Positions 22,045-33,093 of a stretch of DNA of 64,000 nt are shown piece after piece; within the stretch, counting starts at the first letter, position 1; every line of letters begins with the position of its first letter. Location: NCBI GenBank assembly GCA_009746045.1, contig RPFO01000026.1, forward strand, positions 69,501 through 133,500, written 5' to 3'. The notes beneath the pieces were generated by a model that was not told the DNA's origin, did no database searches, and was given only the letters and a program-made list of their open reading frames with translations. The stretch is from Mesostigma viride. Taxonomy: Eukaryota; Streptophyta; Mesostigmatophyceae; Mesostigmatales; Mesostigmataceae. The position numbers and the translations under genes were made by a program.

Positions 22045-23412
22045 CCCGCTGGGGGCGTCCACATCTTGTGGTTGATCATCAGGTCCCCGCCCCTCCAGTA
22101 CACCTTGGGCTTCTGGGGGTCCTGCTTATGGCGGAGGTATTCCGGCCACAGGTCGCGTCGCTGCATGCTGTTGCTGAGCGGGGGTCAGGTCGTCATCCAG
22201 CGTCCAGGTGAGGTCGTGCAACCTCTTGCGACGAGAGAGGAACCGCTGCTTATCCTCAGGGGAGGGGAAGGTGAGCAGGACTGGTGGGGGAGCCGCCTTG
22301 TCCCGTGAGTGGGGAAGGCAGTGGCACCCACGCAGTTCTACCTCACCTACCAGGCCCATGAGGGTAAGAAGCTGGTTCTTGAGCTCGTCAGCAAGAGAGG
22401 TTGACGTCTCACCTGGCTTCTGGGGGAAGCGACGTAGCACCACACGGCACTCGCGGCGAGCGCGGTCGGTGACCTCCCGTTGCTGGGCCTGGCGGTGGTC
22501 CTCCAGCTCCTGGAGCTTCGTGGCGATGGCGTCGGTGGTGGAGGCGGTCGCTGACCGCAGCAGGTCCGCGTAGGAGAGCGGCGGGAGGTCACCAGCATCC
22601 TGCCGGGGTGGCTGGGATGCAATGGTGGCCGTCTGCTCCGCTATCTTGGGGACCTGTGTGGCCAGGGCCTCGGTGTGGGCGGTGATGGCCTCAAGCTTCT
22701 TCATGAGCACGCCGCACTTGCCCTCCACCTGGTTAAGGCGAGAGACAAGTGCAGCATGCGTTTCCGAAGCTTGCGCCGCGGTGTGCAGCGTCGTGAACTG
22801 GGGCTGGAGCTTGTGGACGACCTTGGTTTCCACATTGGAGACCCGGGCCTCCACCGTGTTGAGCGTCGTGTTCAGCGATGTCAGCTTCTCGGCCAACGGC
22901 CAGGTCACGTGCTCCTCCAGCACTGCGCGGATGTCATCCTTGCAGAGGGAGGGAGCCGAAGGGGCTGGCGGCTGTGCGGGGGCGGGGGCTGTGAGCGCTC
23001 TGCTGATGTCGGCGAGGCTGCGCTGGTAGTAGCTGGTCAAGATAAACAGGCGTTGGCGTGGTTCTTCATAAGTGTAGAGCCAGGACGTGTTGCGGTAGTC
23101 GATAGCCGCCCCCCCCTTCTGCTGCACGAAGAGCTTCCGTTCCTGTGTGAGGAACTGGAGGACCTCGACGACTTCCTGTGGCGACAGGTTCTGCCACTCG
23201 AGGAGGGAGAACCTGCTGTCGCCGGGCAAGAATAGGCTCCATTTGCGGCGGTCGTGGCATGGTTTCTTGGATTCAGGCGAGGCGCTTGGCGATGGGTTTG
23301 CTGGCGGTGGGTTGGCGTGCCCAGGCGGCTGGGCAAGAACGATGGCGAGCGGGTTGGGCTGGGAGCCGGTAAGCTCCTTTTCCAAACCCCGTTTTGCTTT
23401 TGGGGTCGTCAT
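22045..23412 (-). CDS. LINE ORF1-like RNA-binding protein, C-terminus frameshifted
   Basis: 428-residue ORF (22126-23412) starting MTTPKAKRG. It has a Pro-rich N-terminus, then a conserved globular part (about 55-140: WSLFLPGDSRFSLLEW, YQRSLADISRAL). A long heptad-rich region (about 175-300, with LNTVEARVSNVETKV and LNQVEGKCGVLMKKLEAI) should form a coiled coil. The last domain (about 325-425: CRVVLRRFP, PPPVLLTFPSPEDKQRFLSRRK, LDDDLTPAQQQ) resembles the RRM/C-terminal RNA-binding parts of L1-type ORF1 proteins. A one-base shift near 22135 hides about 30 more residues (VYWRGGDL) down to about 22045. No ORF2 lies downstream. A nucleic-acid chaperone role is inferred from family resemblance. 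Confidence 0.6.
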
Positions 23413-23921
23413 AGCTGCTTGTCACGTGATAACTTTGTCAATACTGCGTTTCAGCCGTAACCGATTATACTGGCGTGTACGTACGTCTGAATAAAGCGCA
23501 TCGAATGCAAGTGGTCTGACCGAATTGTGGCAGCTAAGCTAGACGGCACGGTTTACAGGATGCTCCGACAGGTCCTGAACGTAGGGTTTTCCAAGCGCCA
23601 GTCATTAGAGTCTTTGTATCAGGGCATGCCTCTGATTTCGGACGGCCTCTGATTTCCACGGCCTCTGATTTCCACGGCAATGATGGTGCATCATGCCGGG
23701 GCGCAACACTGTGGGTGCAATACAACCAGTGCAATACCATAGGTAGGCTGCATGACGCATAGCTTATGATACAAATGTGAGGTGGGCTCAAGACGTCGGC
23801 GCAAGCTGATGACCACAAGGTGCCAGGGCTAATTGGAGGCACTATAACGCTGTGCGCTAATATCGTTTCAAGTACTGTAATGCCTGAGCTATCCCATCAT
23901 CGATTGCCCCGAGCTCGACAA
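23413..23921. other. Spacer between two ORF1-like copies
   Basis: Unique sequence with a small triplicated motif CCTCTGATTTC(C)ACGG at about 23630-23675. No gene. Confidence 0.4.
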
Positions 23922-24478
23922 CTAGCTGGAGTGCTCTATCCCGGGGAAGCCCGGGGGGGCTTCCACAGTTTCTTGTTGACATAAAGGTCCCCGCCCCGCC
24001 AGTACACTTGGGGCTTCTCGGGGTTGGTCTTGTGGCGGATGTAGTCGATCGGGCCACTGATCGCGGCGTTGCTGCTGCTGGGCTGGCGTCAGGTCGTCGT
24101 CAAGCGACCAGGAGGTGTCCACCACGCAAAAAGTCCACCACTTCTTGCGGCGAGAGAGGAACCGAACTCGGGCTGTGATGTCGCTGAAGGTGAGGACCAC
24201 TGGAGGGGGCCCAGCCTTGGCCTGTGGATGGGGCAGGCGGTAGGCGCCCTGCAGTGCCGCACCTGGCAGCTCCAATGCTCCATGCACACCAAGAGCTGTT
24301 TCTTCAGCTCGTCGAGAAGAGCCGGAGTCTGGGGTCCCCTCCGGCGGCATGTCGAAGCGCCTGAGGATGACCCGGCAGCGGCGACGGTCGCTGTCAGCGG
24401 CCTCGCGGCGCGTGTCTTCCAGCTCCTGGAGCTTGGTGGTGATGGCGGTCGTGGTAGAGGATGCCTGGCTTCGTACTT
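23922..24478 (-). pseudogene. Second, truncated LINE ORF1-like copy
   Basis: Minus-strand homologue of the C-terminal third of the preceding protein: LQELED...CRVILRRF, GPPPVVLTFSDITARVRFLSRRK, LDDDLTPAQQQQRRDQWPD. The frame shifts between 24089-24490 and 23922-24350. The coiled coil and N-terminus are missing. It ends at an AT-rich TTAATTAATTA border at about 24490. The two copies are clearly diverged, so they are separate insertions or an old duplication. Confidence 0.65.
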
Positions 24479-24811
24479 ATTATCATGCAATTAAATTAAT
24501 TAATTAGGAACATAACTCCGTTGGGAGTGTATGTAGCACATATCCCAGAGAAAGGGCCGGCATATGGCTTTGAATACATTCTAAGCTACTTCCTGCAAGG
24601 GTGGGAATGTAAACAACACTTGCTCTAGTAGGTGCTTCAAGGGCACCTGCACCCCCCAGACGGAGTCTCAAGCAACATCCAGCTAAGGGGAGCCTGTCAT
24701 GGGAAGATCATGCATTAATTATTGTCGGCATAACGCAGAGGTGGTCAGAAACTGCCGGATCGAGTCACTTTGTTGCACACTTTTGGTGTCACTGCACACT
24801 AGGAACTCAGA
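24479..24811. other. Intergenic
   Basis: Begins with a TTAATTAATTAATTAGG block like those at 21090 and 21250. No gene. Confidence 0.4.
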
Positions 24812-25195
24812 ACTGAGATTTTTCTCAGTTTTTCTCAGTTTTCTCAGTTTTCTCAGTTTTCTCAGTTTTCTCAGTTTTCTCAGTTTTCTCAGTTTTCTCA
24901 GTTTTCTCAGTTTTCTCAGGCGGGCTGCCTGAGATTTCCTGAGATTTCGTGAGATTTCCTGAGATCAACTGAGAAAAATCTCAGTTTTCTCAGTAAAACT
25001 GAGAAAAACACCTGAGAAAACTGAGAAAAAACTGAGATCAGCCTGAGAAAGTCGCCCGGCCTGGCCTGAGATTTTTTTTTCTCAGGAACGAAATTTCTCA
25101 GGCGCCCGGTTTTTTCTCAGGCTGCTGCCTGAGAAAATCTGAGACGGAGAAAATCTGGGAAACTTATAAGGCCTGAGAAAAACTGAGAAACCTCA
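24812..25195. repeat. CTCAGTTTT tandem array with inverse CTGAGAAA units
   Basis: From 24818 to 24920, about ten copies of the 9-bp unit CTCAGTTTT. From 24930 to 25190, units of CTGAGA(A/T)(A/T) in both orientations (CCTGAGATTTCCTGAGATTTC, AACTGAGAAAAAC). The opposing units can form many alternative hairpins. Confidence 0.9.
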
Positions 25196-27144
25196 TGCAT
25201 ACAGAGAAATCGCATTCACATCACGCAACCAGAAATCGCTTTGATTACAAATTATAATAATTTCTTGTGGAGTTGGAGTACAGCTCTTCAAGTTTAAGAA
25301 CATCAATTTCAGTCACTAGACGAGTTGCTACAATCTGCTTCAGCGTAGCTCACTCAGTTTTCCATACTACGCCCTTACACTTCTCCTCGTTGGTGCAAGG
25401 TCGCCCCGGCTAGGTTCAGCCGGCCGCATTCTTGAGCTGCCTACCCCCTCTCCCCCTCTGCCCACGATTCCCCCGCGTAGGTTCAGTTCAGCCGCATACT
25501 CGCGGCCATCGCCACCACGGGCAGAATCAGCAGCATTTTCTGCTGCAGGCTGCCTCCTTCCTCTCCCCCTCCGTCCACGCTTCCCCCGTGCAGGTTCAGA
25601 CGCATTGTAGCTGCATGGGTCATCACTGTCGCTGCTAGGTGGAGCCACACCCTCTTGGCTACCATTATCACTGCCGCTGCAGATGGAGGAATCAGTTTCT
25701 GCTGCAGGTTGCTTACCGCCTTTATGGTTTCATGGGGAGCCGGACGGGAGGGCAGTGTTACGGTGTTGTGGGGGACCTCAGTGTGGGGGCGAGAGTGGTC
25801 CGTAGTCAGTGAGGGTGGGATGGATGGCGGCATGTGGATGTCTGTAATGCCGGTATATTTGTGGGTGGGGTGGGCCGGGTATGGAGCAGGCAGGGGAGTT
25901 GGGCGAGGAAGGTACAGTCATTCATGCCTTAAGGGGACGGGACATGCCCAAATTTTTTGGCGCCAAAAAATTCGCGCCGGAACCGAAGGTCATAAATTTC
26001 ACGTGCACGGTGCGCGCACCCCTTGCGGAAGTGGCCATGGCGACTGCGTTCAGGCGAAACTACCACACTAGGGCAGGCGAAATGCAAAACTTTTACTCGA
26101 ATCTAAAAGACGATGAGTTTATGATGTTAATTTGTGGCGGAAATCAGCTGGTTTACAATATCGCTGTTGTTTTTTTATGCCATCGGCATGGGGGGTAATC
26201 TGAATTTTTTGGTCGCGCGGAATGAAATAGAATTCATGATAGCGGCTGTAAAATCGCGGTTTTGGGGGTTGTTCTGACCGTGAAGCAGGCGTTAATATCG
26301 GTTGCATCGAGTTCTAAACCGAGCTGGTGCTTTTTGCCAGATTTTCGGCCATTATCGGTAAGTAATTGTTCAGACCTGCGCAGTGCGTGTCTGACCTGTC
26401 CATGGAAGAACGGCTGTTGTTGCGCGCCTGGGCGAGGGATTGACGAGGGCGAGGTACAGGTTTGTCGCGAATGTTATCTGCTATCAGTGCTTTCTTCTAT
26501 GAGCTCATCGTTCGAGGTTTTTTGCGTTCTTTTTGGGCAGTTTCCGCCAGCTAGCTCGCCGTCGCTTGCCGTTGTGTTGTCGAATACCTGGCAGCTTTAG
26601 ATTGTTTTCGTTGATGTCGTGATCAGGGCCGCTTCAGTCGCAGCCTATAGCTCTTCGGGAAGGTATAAGGCATTTCATAAAACGTGTTCCGGCAAGGATG
26701 CTGTGCGTATGGACGCTTCTTGTTGTGTGAGAGTGACGCACCCTCTCTTCGCAGCGGCATCACAGCGCTCATGCGCTGAAGGGCCGCCAATGGTTTCTTT
26801 GCATTTTATCGTGCAGAGATGGAAGTGTTTTAGTGATGATGTTGGAGATATTGCATTTGTGTGACTGCATGTAGATAGCTGGCACCAATGGTTGTTTGAG
26901 CTTTCCTTTCTTATGATGATGTGACAAGACTACAATGTGCTGAGCCAACCATGGCTGACATGCATGACTGCATGCAAGCTATATATACCATGTTCCTACT
27001 TGGTTCCTTGCCCTCCATAGTCCCAGTTTGTCATCCATGCCGGGGAGGACAGTTTAGGAGGTGTTGTTGAGTTGAGTATGGTTGTCATCAACCTTACACT
27101 CTAACCTAGGAGAAACATAGGAAATGCTGCTTAGGCATGTTAGG
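25196..27144. other. Intergenic, no gene recognised
   Basis: 25385-25620 has an imperfect duplication of about 120 bp with a CCTCTCCCCCTC...TTCCCCCG core. 25483-25833 on the minus strand and 26262-26600 on the plus strand are open but show no domain. The rest is mixed-composition unique DNA. Confidence 0.4.
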
Positions 27145-27149
27145 GCTAC

Positions 27150-27631
27150 AGTTAGTCTCCATGCTTTGCTGTAGACTAAGTCTCAAAGGCATTGTGAATA
27201 CAACGTATGAATAAGCCTTGTAAACCTACGTTGGTATGTGAATATAAATACCACGTGGGCTATGCAGATAGGAATGCTAGTCGAGTCGCATACGTTTCCC
27301 TAGATAGGTACTTTGGGTACTGGGGTACGTGACAGATGTCAGTACCCAGTATACGTAGTGTCCTGTCATTGGACGGTACTAGAGTATACTAGATAGGGAC
27401 CGTACTGCATCGTGCATTGATCTGTGATCACACGATGCAGTGACTAGACTGCTACCTGTCATCGTGCGGCCTCGGGCCAACGGTCTGCACCCAACGGTCA
27501 CTGGCGGCGCAGCCAGTGAGAGGAACGTTGATAAAGGGTAAACCTATTTTCTAATGAACCAAGCAATTCATTGCTCTCAGCACTCTGTGTTCTCAAGCAT
27601 TGTACCAAGTCGGTTCGTTCGTATTCTAACT
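27150..27631 (+). repeat. 5' LTR of outer Copia-like element
   Basis: 482 bp, AGTTAGTCTCC...GTATTCTAACT. No difference from the 3' LTR was found on line-by-line comparison. Confidence 0.96.
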
Positions 27632-27650
27632 TGAATTTTATCTGCTACCA

Positions 27651-29214
27651 ATGGCTATCTCTAACAAGAATGTCGCTAAGAAGCTTAACTTCAACGAGGA
27701 TGATAACGGGCAGGATCGGCGGATGCCCAAAGACACCAATCAGAAGCCGGCTGGCGATGCGGCCATTTCAAAGAAAAAGAAGAAAAACAAAAAGAACAAC
27801 AATGTCTGCCAGGACGAGGGGACGGCGGCTGCAAGGCCGACCGACCTACCCCCCTCCCCTGAGAAGCCGGAGGACGAGACGGCTCCCCCCCGGGGGACCG
27901 GCTTACCCTCGACTCCGGCGGCTGCAACAGCCGAAACCACGGCTGGAGCAGCCATGGCTGCGGAGCCCTCGGCGGTCAACCCCACTGAGGCTCCCCAGTT
28001 CGGCCCTCCGTTGCCGACTATTCGGGAGCTCATGCCCCGTCAGACGGCTTCGGTGGCGCCGGACGGGGCGATCACGTTTCGCCCCGCCACGTCTGATCTT
28101 CGTGTTCCCTTCGCTCAGGGACACAATCACATCGAGCTTCAGCTTGGGCGACCTTCGTCCCTTCTTCGCAAGAAGAAGGAGATAGAAAGCATTAAGCTCG
28201 CGCGGGTGGTGCGTAGACCCGTGGAGCCCATCGGAGGACAACAAATGTCCGATGATGAGGTCTCCGATACTGCCAGTCTTCCCGACGGGGAGACTGAGAT
28301 AACCCTTACCCCAGCGCTCCTGGCGGTCGAGCAGGCCGCGCTGCATGGTGGCTAACGAAGAACGCCGAGCGAGGCAGCGAGACCGGGAGGTCCGTCGAGA
28401 GACGGCCTTTCGGCTCGCCGCTAAGCGGCAGGAATACGAGGAGGAGGCCGCCCGTCGCCTGGCAACCCACCAGGCGATGGCGGCGGCGTACCGCGATCGA
28501 GGCAACTCAGCGGCTACGCGACCTTCTCAAAAATGCTGATTATCCGATGGAATACTCGGATGGTCAAGACCTGGCCGAGCTTGCTCGGTCAGCCCATTTT
28601 AAAGCTATGTCCTCCCTAACCCAAGCCAGGGTAACGGAGGCCATCTTGGCCAAGCATGGGGTGGTAGCTGAAGCTGCCCCCCCGCTGGAAACCACCAAGA
28701 AACCCTCTCCTCCCCAACCCTTGCAGTACAAGGAGGGCCTGCTGGTCCTGGGCCAGAGGAAGGGAAAGAGCACGGACTGCCCTGTCCGGGATGCTCTGAT
28801 CATGGGAGACCCCCTCCCTGACATTCCTACGGATGAGGCGGCCTTTCAGGCTGCCCTCCGAGAACATGAGGTACGCAAGGAGATGAAAAGGCTCCTCAAG
28901 GAGGAGGCAGCGAGGAGAGCGGCGGCAGACACCCCTGCCCGCCCCTCCACCGCTGGGGCTGGACCCAGTGGGGTCAACCGGACCCCCCCGGCCTCCCCCC
29001 GGGCCACCACGGCCCCCCCTCCCCCTCCCCCACCACCCCAGGTTCGCCCTGTGGGTTGGGGCCCCCTCCCCACCCAGGGGGGGTGGCCAGGACCCCAGGA
29101 GGCCCTGGGGGGAGGTGCAGAGGTGCCCAGGGCACCCACCCAACCTGCTGAGGCCCCCCAAGGGCGGGGGATATCCAAGAACAGCTCGCCATTCTACAGG
29201 CTCAGCTGGCCTCG
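27651..29214 (+). pseudogene. Gag N-terminal extension, broken by frameshifts
   Basis: Three successive plus-strand frames (27651-28355, 28345-28539, 28547-29233) read as one protein with shifts near 28345, 28535 and 29170. It starts MAISNKNVAKKLNF 19 bases after the LTR. Features in order: a Lys-rich block (SKKKKKNKKNN), a Pro/Ala-rich linker, a conserved basic patch (SLLRKKKEIESIK), an Arg/Glu-rich helix (RRARQRDREVRRETAFRL), another helical region with REHEVRKEMKRLLKEEAARRA, and a Pro-rich tail. The Gag frame is open upstream of 29215 with a Gln/Leu coiled-coil-like stretch, so the whole may be one large Gag. Function beyond structural protein is unknown. Confidence 0.55.
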
Positions 29215-30483
29215 TTGCAAGACCAGCAGTTAACAGCTAACCAGCTGCAAACTGTCGAGGGCCTGCGCGCCCTGATGTCCCGGTATGAGCGGGGGACCAT
29301 CAACCTGGACCCCGCCCGCCTACAACAGGCAACCGACGTCTTCTTGAGGGCCAACCCCCCTCCCACAGGTGTGTATAACCCTCATAAAAAGGAATCCAAA
29401 ATCAATATTGCTGGTTTGCCTGAGGGTCACACCATTGAACAAGCCAAACAATTTGTCTTTGCTCTGGAGTATGGGATGGAAGGCCTAAACCTTAGGCATC
29501 AGTTTAAGGCTCTCAGGGCCTCATCCACCTTTCACCAATCATCTCCTGCCATTAGAGCATTGATTCAAACCTATCAGGAACGCACCCTGACACCTGAAGC
29601 AGCCATTGAACAGTGGCCTACCTTTATCACTGATCTGAAACAGCTAGTGCTTACCAATAACCACATGGAAGCAGTAGAACGTTTCAACTGGCTTGCTGCA
29701 TATAAGGTGAACAAGAATAACCTCTCTGGGGATGCAAAAACATACAGGGTAATGATAGAGAAAGACCTTGAGCTTCTCAAGCTCCAACCAAGGTATCTCA
29801 TCCACACCTGGCTAACAAAAGCTAATCTGCAACCCTCTGTCCTGGCTACCCTGCTTACAGGCCTCAAGTCCCTATGGGATAACTTCAGAGCTGCCATGCT
29901 CTATATCGAGGAGGCAGTGGACCCCCTGGGTACTGGCAACCCCCAGGCCCAGGACCCCAAGGTCCAGGGTGTCCAAGGCCACAAGCGCAAGGGGGGGGCC
30001 AGCCAGGGGGGGGCACCCAAGACCCACAAGTCCTCCCACCAAGGGGGCAGTGGCTCTCAGGGGCGTGGCAACACGTGGCACCGTGTGCCCCTGCATGGCA
30101 ACCCCAACAACAACAACAACAACAATAACAACAACAGGTCCCAGCAGGGCAATAACAACAACAGGTCCCAACAGGGCCAAAACAACAACAACAACAGGTC
30201 CCAGCAGGGCCATAACCACAACAACAATCGGTCCCAGCAGGGAAACAACAACAACAACAACAACAACAACCAACCTGGAAACCCTGGCATACGGCCGTGC
30301 CTGAGGTGCTTCCAGAGGGGGCATGACAGGAACCACTGCCCCAACAACGACTCCCTGCACACAGACGTGGATCTCTGCCCGGGTTGCTGGCACGCCCGTC
30401 ATCCCCTGGGACCTCCTGGCAGCCGGTGCAACAGGACTCGCTACCAAAAACAATGTGAGTTCTCTCCGCCTTGCTTACTCTGA
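29215..30483 (+). CDS. Copia-like Gag with Asn-rich tract and CCHC knuckle
   Basis: 422 codons. The core (about 50-240) is helical and has no recognisable named domain but sits where retrotransposon capsid should be. Residues about 300-360 are Asn runs separated by RSQQG units, encoded by AAC repeats. A CCHC zinc knuckle follows (CLRCFQRGHDRNHC, Cx2Cx4Hx4C), and a second Cys/His cluster (DLCPGCWHARH) may be another metal site. The chosen start is only the first usable codon in the track. The frame is open upstream with QLAILQAQLASLQ, so the true start is probably in the N-extension. It ends at 30481-30483, overlapping the integrase frame. Confidence 0.75.
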   Translation: MQDQQLTANQLQTVEGLRALMSRYERGTINLDPARLQQATDVFLRANPPPTGVYNPHKKESKINIAGLPEGHTIEQAKQFVFALEYGMEGLNLRHQFKALRASSTFHQSSPAIRALIQTYQERTLTPEAAIEQWPTFITDLKQLVLTNNHMEAVERFNWLAAYKVNKNNLSGDAKTYRVMIEKDLELLKLQPRYLIHTWLTKANLQPSVLATLLTGLKSLWDNFRAAMLYIEEAVDPLGTGNPQAQDPKVQGVQGHKRKGGASQGGAPKTHKSSHQGGSGSQGRGNTWHRVPLHGNPNNNNNNNNNNRSQQGNNNNRSQQGQNNNNNRSQQGHNHNNNRSQQGNNNNNNNNNQPGNPGIRPCLRCFQRGHDRNHCPNNDSLHTDVDLCPGCWHARHPLGPPGSRCNRTRYQKQCEFSPPCLL

Positions 30484-32495
30484 TGAGGATGATGATCTCA
30501 TTACCATTGGGGATGGCAGCCAGGGCATAATTGATTTTGAGGCAGCAACCTTACTGTCCTCCCAACACCCTGTCCTGGAACCATACATCAAAGCACTAAC
30601 CCCTACTGTTGACAACTCCATAGATATCAAGGAGCTTGCTCATCAGCTGCACCTAGCCATGGGTCATGAAACAGTGGCTGAGGAACTGGCCAGACGGCTG
30701 GGGGGTATAGTAGCATGGGAAAACAACTCAGGAATGCAGTAAAACTGGCTAGACAACACTGTCAAGAATGTCAGTTCAATAGCCCCAAACCTCAAAAATG
30801 GCATACTGCAACTCCTTCCACCACTAGGGGCATGATAGTGGGGGATGTGATGCACATCAACAAAGATGTCCAACCCTACCTGATCCTAAAAGATTCATGG
30901 TCCAGGTTCACAGTAATGGAACCCCTACCTGGCATGTCTGCAGGGCAGCTACGTGTTGCACTCATGATTGCTTTACCCAGATTCTACCCAGTTGACAGAA
31001 TTTTGCTTGATCAACAATTTTCTTGTCTGACTGACCTGGAAGGGTGTGAAGCAATAGAGATTGCTGGGCTGGAAGATCATGAGGGTCAGGGGGTCATTGA
31101 AAGAACCATCAGATCTATCAAAACCCTACTAGCCAAAAATCCTTCCAAGGATGCTACTTCAGGGGTCTATTGTGACAGGGCACTCTGGTGTCATGAAATG
31201 TGCACCACCCTAAACATGAGACCTGTCTTGCATGCCAAGTGGGGTGAAGTAATCCCAGCAGGCCTGCAGGCAGGTGTCTATCCCCCAGAGGTGATAGCAC
31301 TGTACAACACTGCACGTGCACAAACCTCAGCAAAACTGGCAGAAAAAGATAAAACCCATCCCAAGCCAGTATTCCAAAAAGGTGATCAAGTTCTCTATTA
31401 CAAGGAAAACAGCTTTGGTAAGGTTGGAACTTGGCTAGGTCCAGTTACCATCCGTGGATTTACCAAAAACAGCAAGACCGTGGAGGTCAAGCACAATATC
31501 AATGGGAAGCGTCACAGGGTGAGCTGTCATAGAATTAAGAAGTATTATTCTCCCATGGCAGACGTGCCTGGGGAAGAGTCTTTAAGCATGGACTCACTAC
31601 TTCTATCTGGCAACTCCAGCATGCCCAGCAGTAGCCCTGAGCCACCAATTACTGCTGTTGACAGCACCACAGCACCCTCTGTGAACCCTTCCACCCTCAG
31701 TGAAGCCAGGCCCACTTCACAACCTGGGGATAGCTTAACCAGGCACGAGGTAGCTGGGTTGGAAGCATTAGCTCAGCCCCAAGGCACGAACCTGTCTGCC
31801 AACCCTCCCGCTCTGAGGTCAAGATTGGCAGTCGCCTTGCAAGCACTACACAGGTCACATAAGCAACAAGCTGCTGTGGCCGCAGGGCTGGCAAAAGTCT
31901 CAGCTGTGTGCACTAGTCAGGACCCCTGGACCCTGGCAATAGACACTCAGGCACAGGTCAGTGTGATCAGTGCACAAGCCATCCCTGGTCTTGAGATTGC
32001 ACCTTCATTTTGGGCACGGGTGCAGGATTTCTCAGGCCAAAGCTCACTGGATGTAGTGGGACAAGTGATGCTCCCTATACTTGGTATTCAGACACCCTTC
32101 CAGGTGGTGGAGGGGTACTCTGGTAACACCTTGTTGGGGGAACCTTTTGTATCCTATCCTGGGGTGCTTATCTCAGCTAATGAGCTCAGTGTCACAGGGG
32201 TGGGTGCAGTTCCTCTGGACCACTTTAAAATCCCTCTCTCCAGTATTGTCCCTGGTATGGATGCTGTCATCAAGGCAGTCAACACTCAGTATGCACCAGG
32301 GGAGATCCCTGATTTGGACAAGTTAGTGCATAGCCAGTTCCTCCATCCCTCAGCCTTTGGGCTGGGTAAGTGGGACATAGCCATGCACTCACCCCACCAA
32401 ATCTCCCACGTCATACAAGAATGCAAAACACAAAAAGGGTTTACCAAGTGGCTGATGGCCATTGTCCACCAAGCCAGGCAGGAATGGGTCCTGCC
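30323..32495 (+). CDS. Copia-like Pol part 1: integrase then protease-like domain
   Basis: The zinc-binding part (HLAMGHETVAEELARR and CQECQF) is in a frame ending at 30742. One base shift at a G6 run (about 30700) joins it to the ORF starting 30715. The catalytic core shows VGDVMHINKD, ILLDQQFS and QGVIERTIRS, with 29 residues between the second Asp and Glu. A GK/GPV-type C-terminal domain follows (KGDQVLYYKE, GKVGTWLGPVTIRGF). After a Ser/Thr-rich linker, a retropepsin-like fold appears: LAIDTQAQVSVIS, then VVEGYSGNTLLGEPFV. DTQ replaces the usual DTG. The ORF is cut at 32495 by the Gypsy LTR, and its frame resumes at 51297 once one CTGCC copy is removed. Confidence 0.85.
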
Positions 32496-33079
32496 TGTTA
32501 CGTCCCAGCCCTTTTGGTCGGACGTAACAGTGGAATAAATTACTAAGGCTGTTTGGTCTATTGGACTTGGGTTTTATGGACCTTGGCTATTGTGTGAATT
32601 GGACTAGTTATTTGGTCCTAGGTTGTCCTTTTAGGGGCCGGTGCTGTGGCGCCGCGCCAGTTCTGAGTCCGTCAGTAGTTCTAGGCGTGGATCCTATAGT
32701 TGAGGGTCGATGTCGGCCCGGATCCTACGTGGAATGAGTGACTCGGATTGTTCTAGGGAAATTGGCGTGTATCTGCGCCGCAACCAACCTAGGTTAAATT
32801 GGTCCGAGGACGAGAGTCTCGTCCTCTTGGTTTAATGAATGATAAGTGCGAATACGCCTACACATTGAGCCCGGGGCAATTATCCATTTGTAATTGGTAT
32901 TGCTAGCCAATATAAGTGTGTACTAATTAGCTTGGCATCAAGCCGTGATGCCAGATATCTCACGACTCACGTCGTGAAGCGCAACCTACTTTAGGCTATC
33001 TTGAATTATTCCTAATTCCGGCAAGAAGGGTCTTTCGCTACGTAGCTCAGGCTAGGTGTGTCTGGGCAGGGACGTAACA
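32496..33079 (+). repeat. 5' LTR of Gypsy element
   Basis: 584 bp, TG...CA ends with long internal inverted termini, and a second GGACGTAACA near its start (32520-32529). No clear TATA box was assigned. Confidence 0.97.
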
Positions 33080-33080
33080 C

Positions 33081-33093
33081 TGGTTATCGGAGG
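33081..33093 (+). promoter_or_regulatory. Candidate primer-binding site
   Basis: TGGTTATCGGAGG starts one base after the LTR. It resembles the initiator-Met-tRNA complement TGGTATCAGAG with one inserted T and one A-to-G change. Position fits a PBS, but the match is imperfect. Confidence 0.45.
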
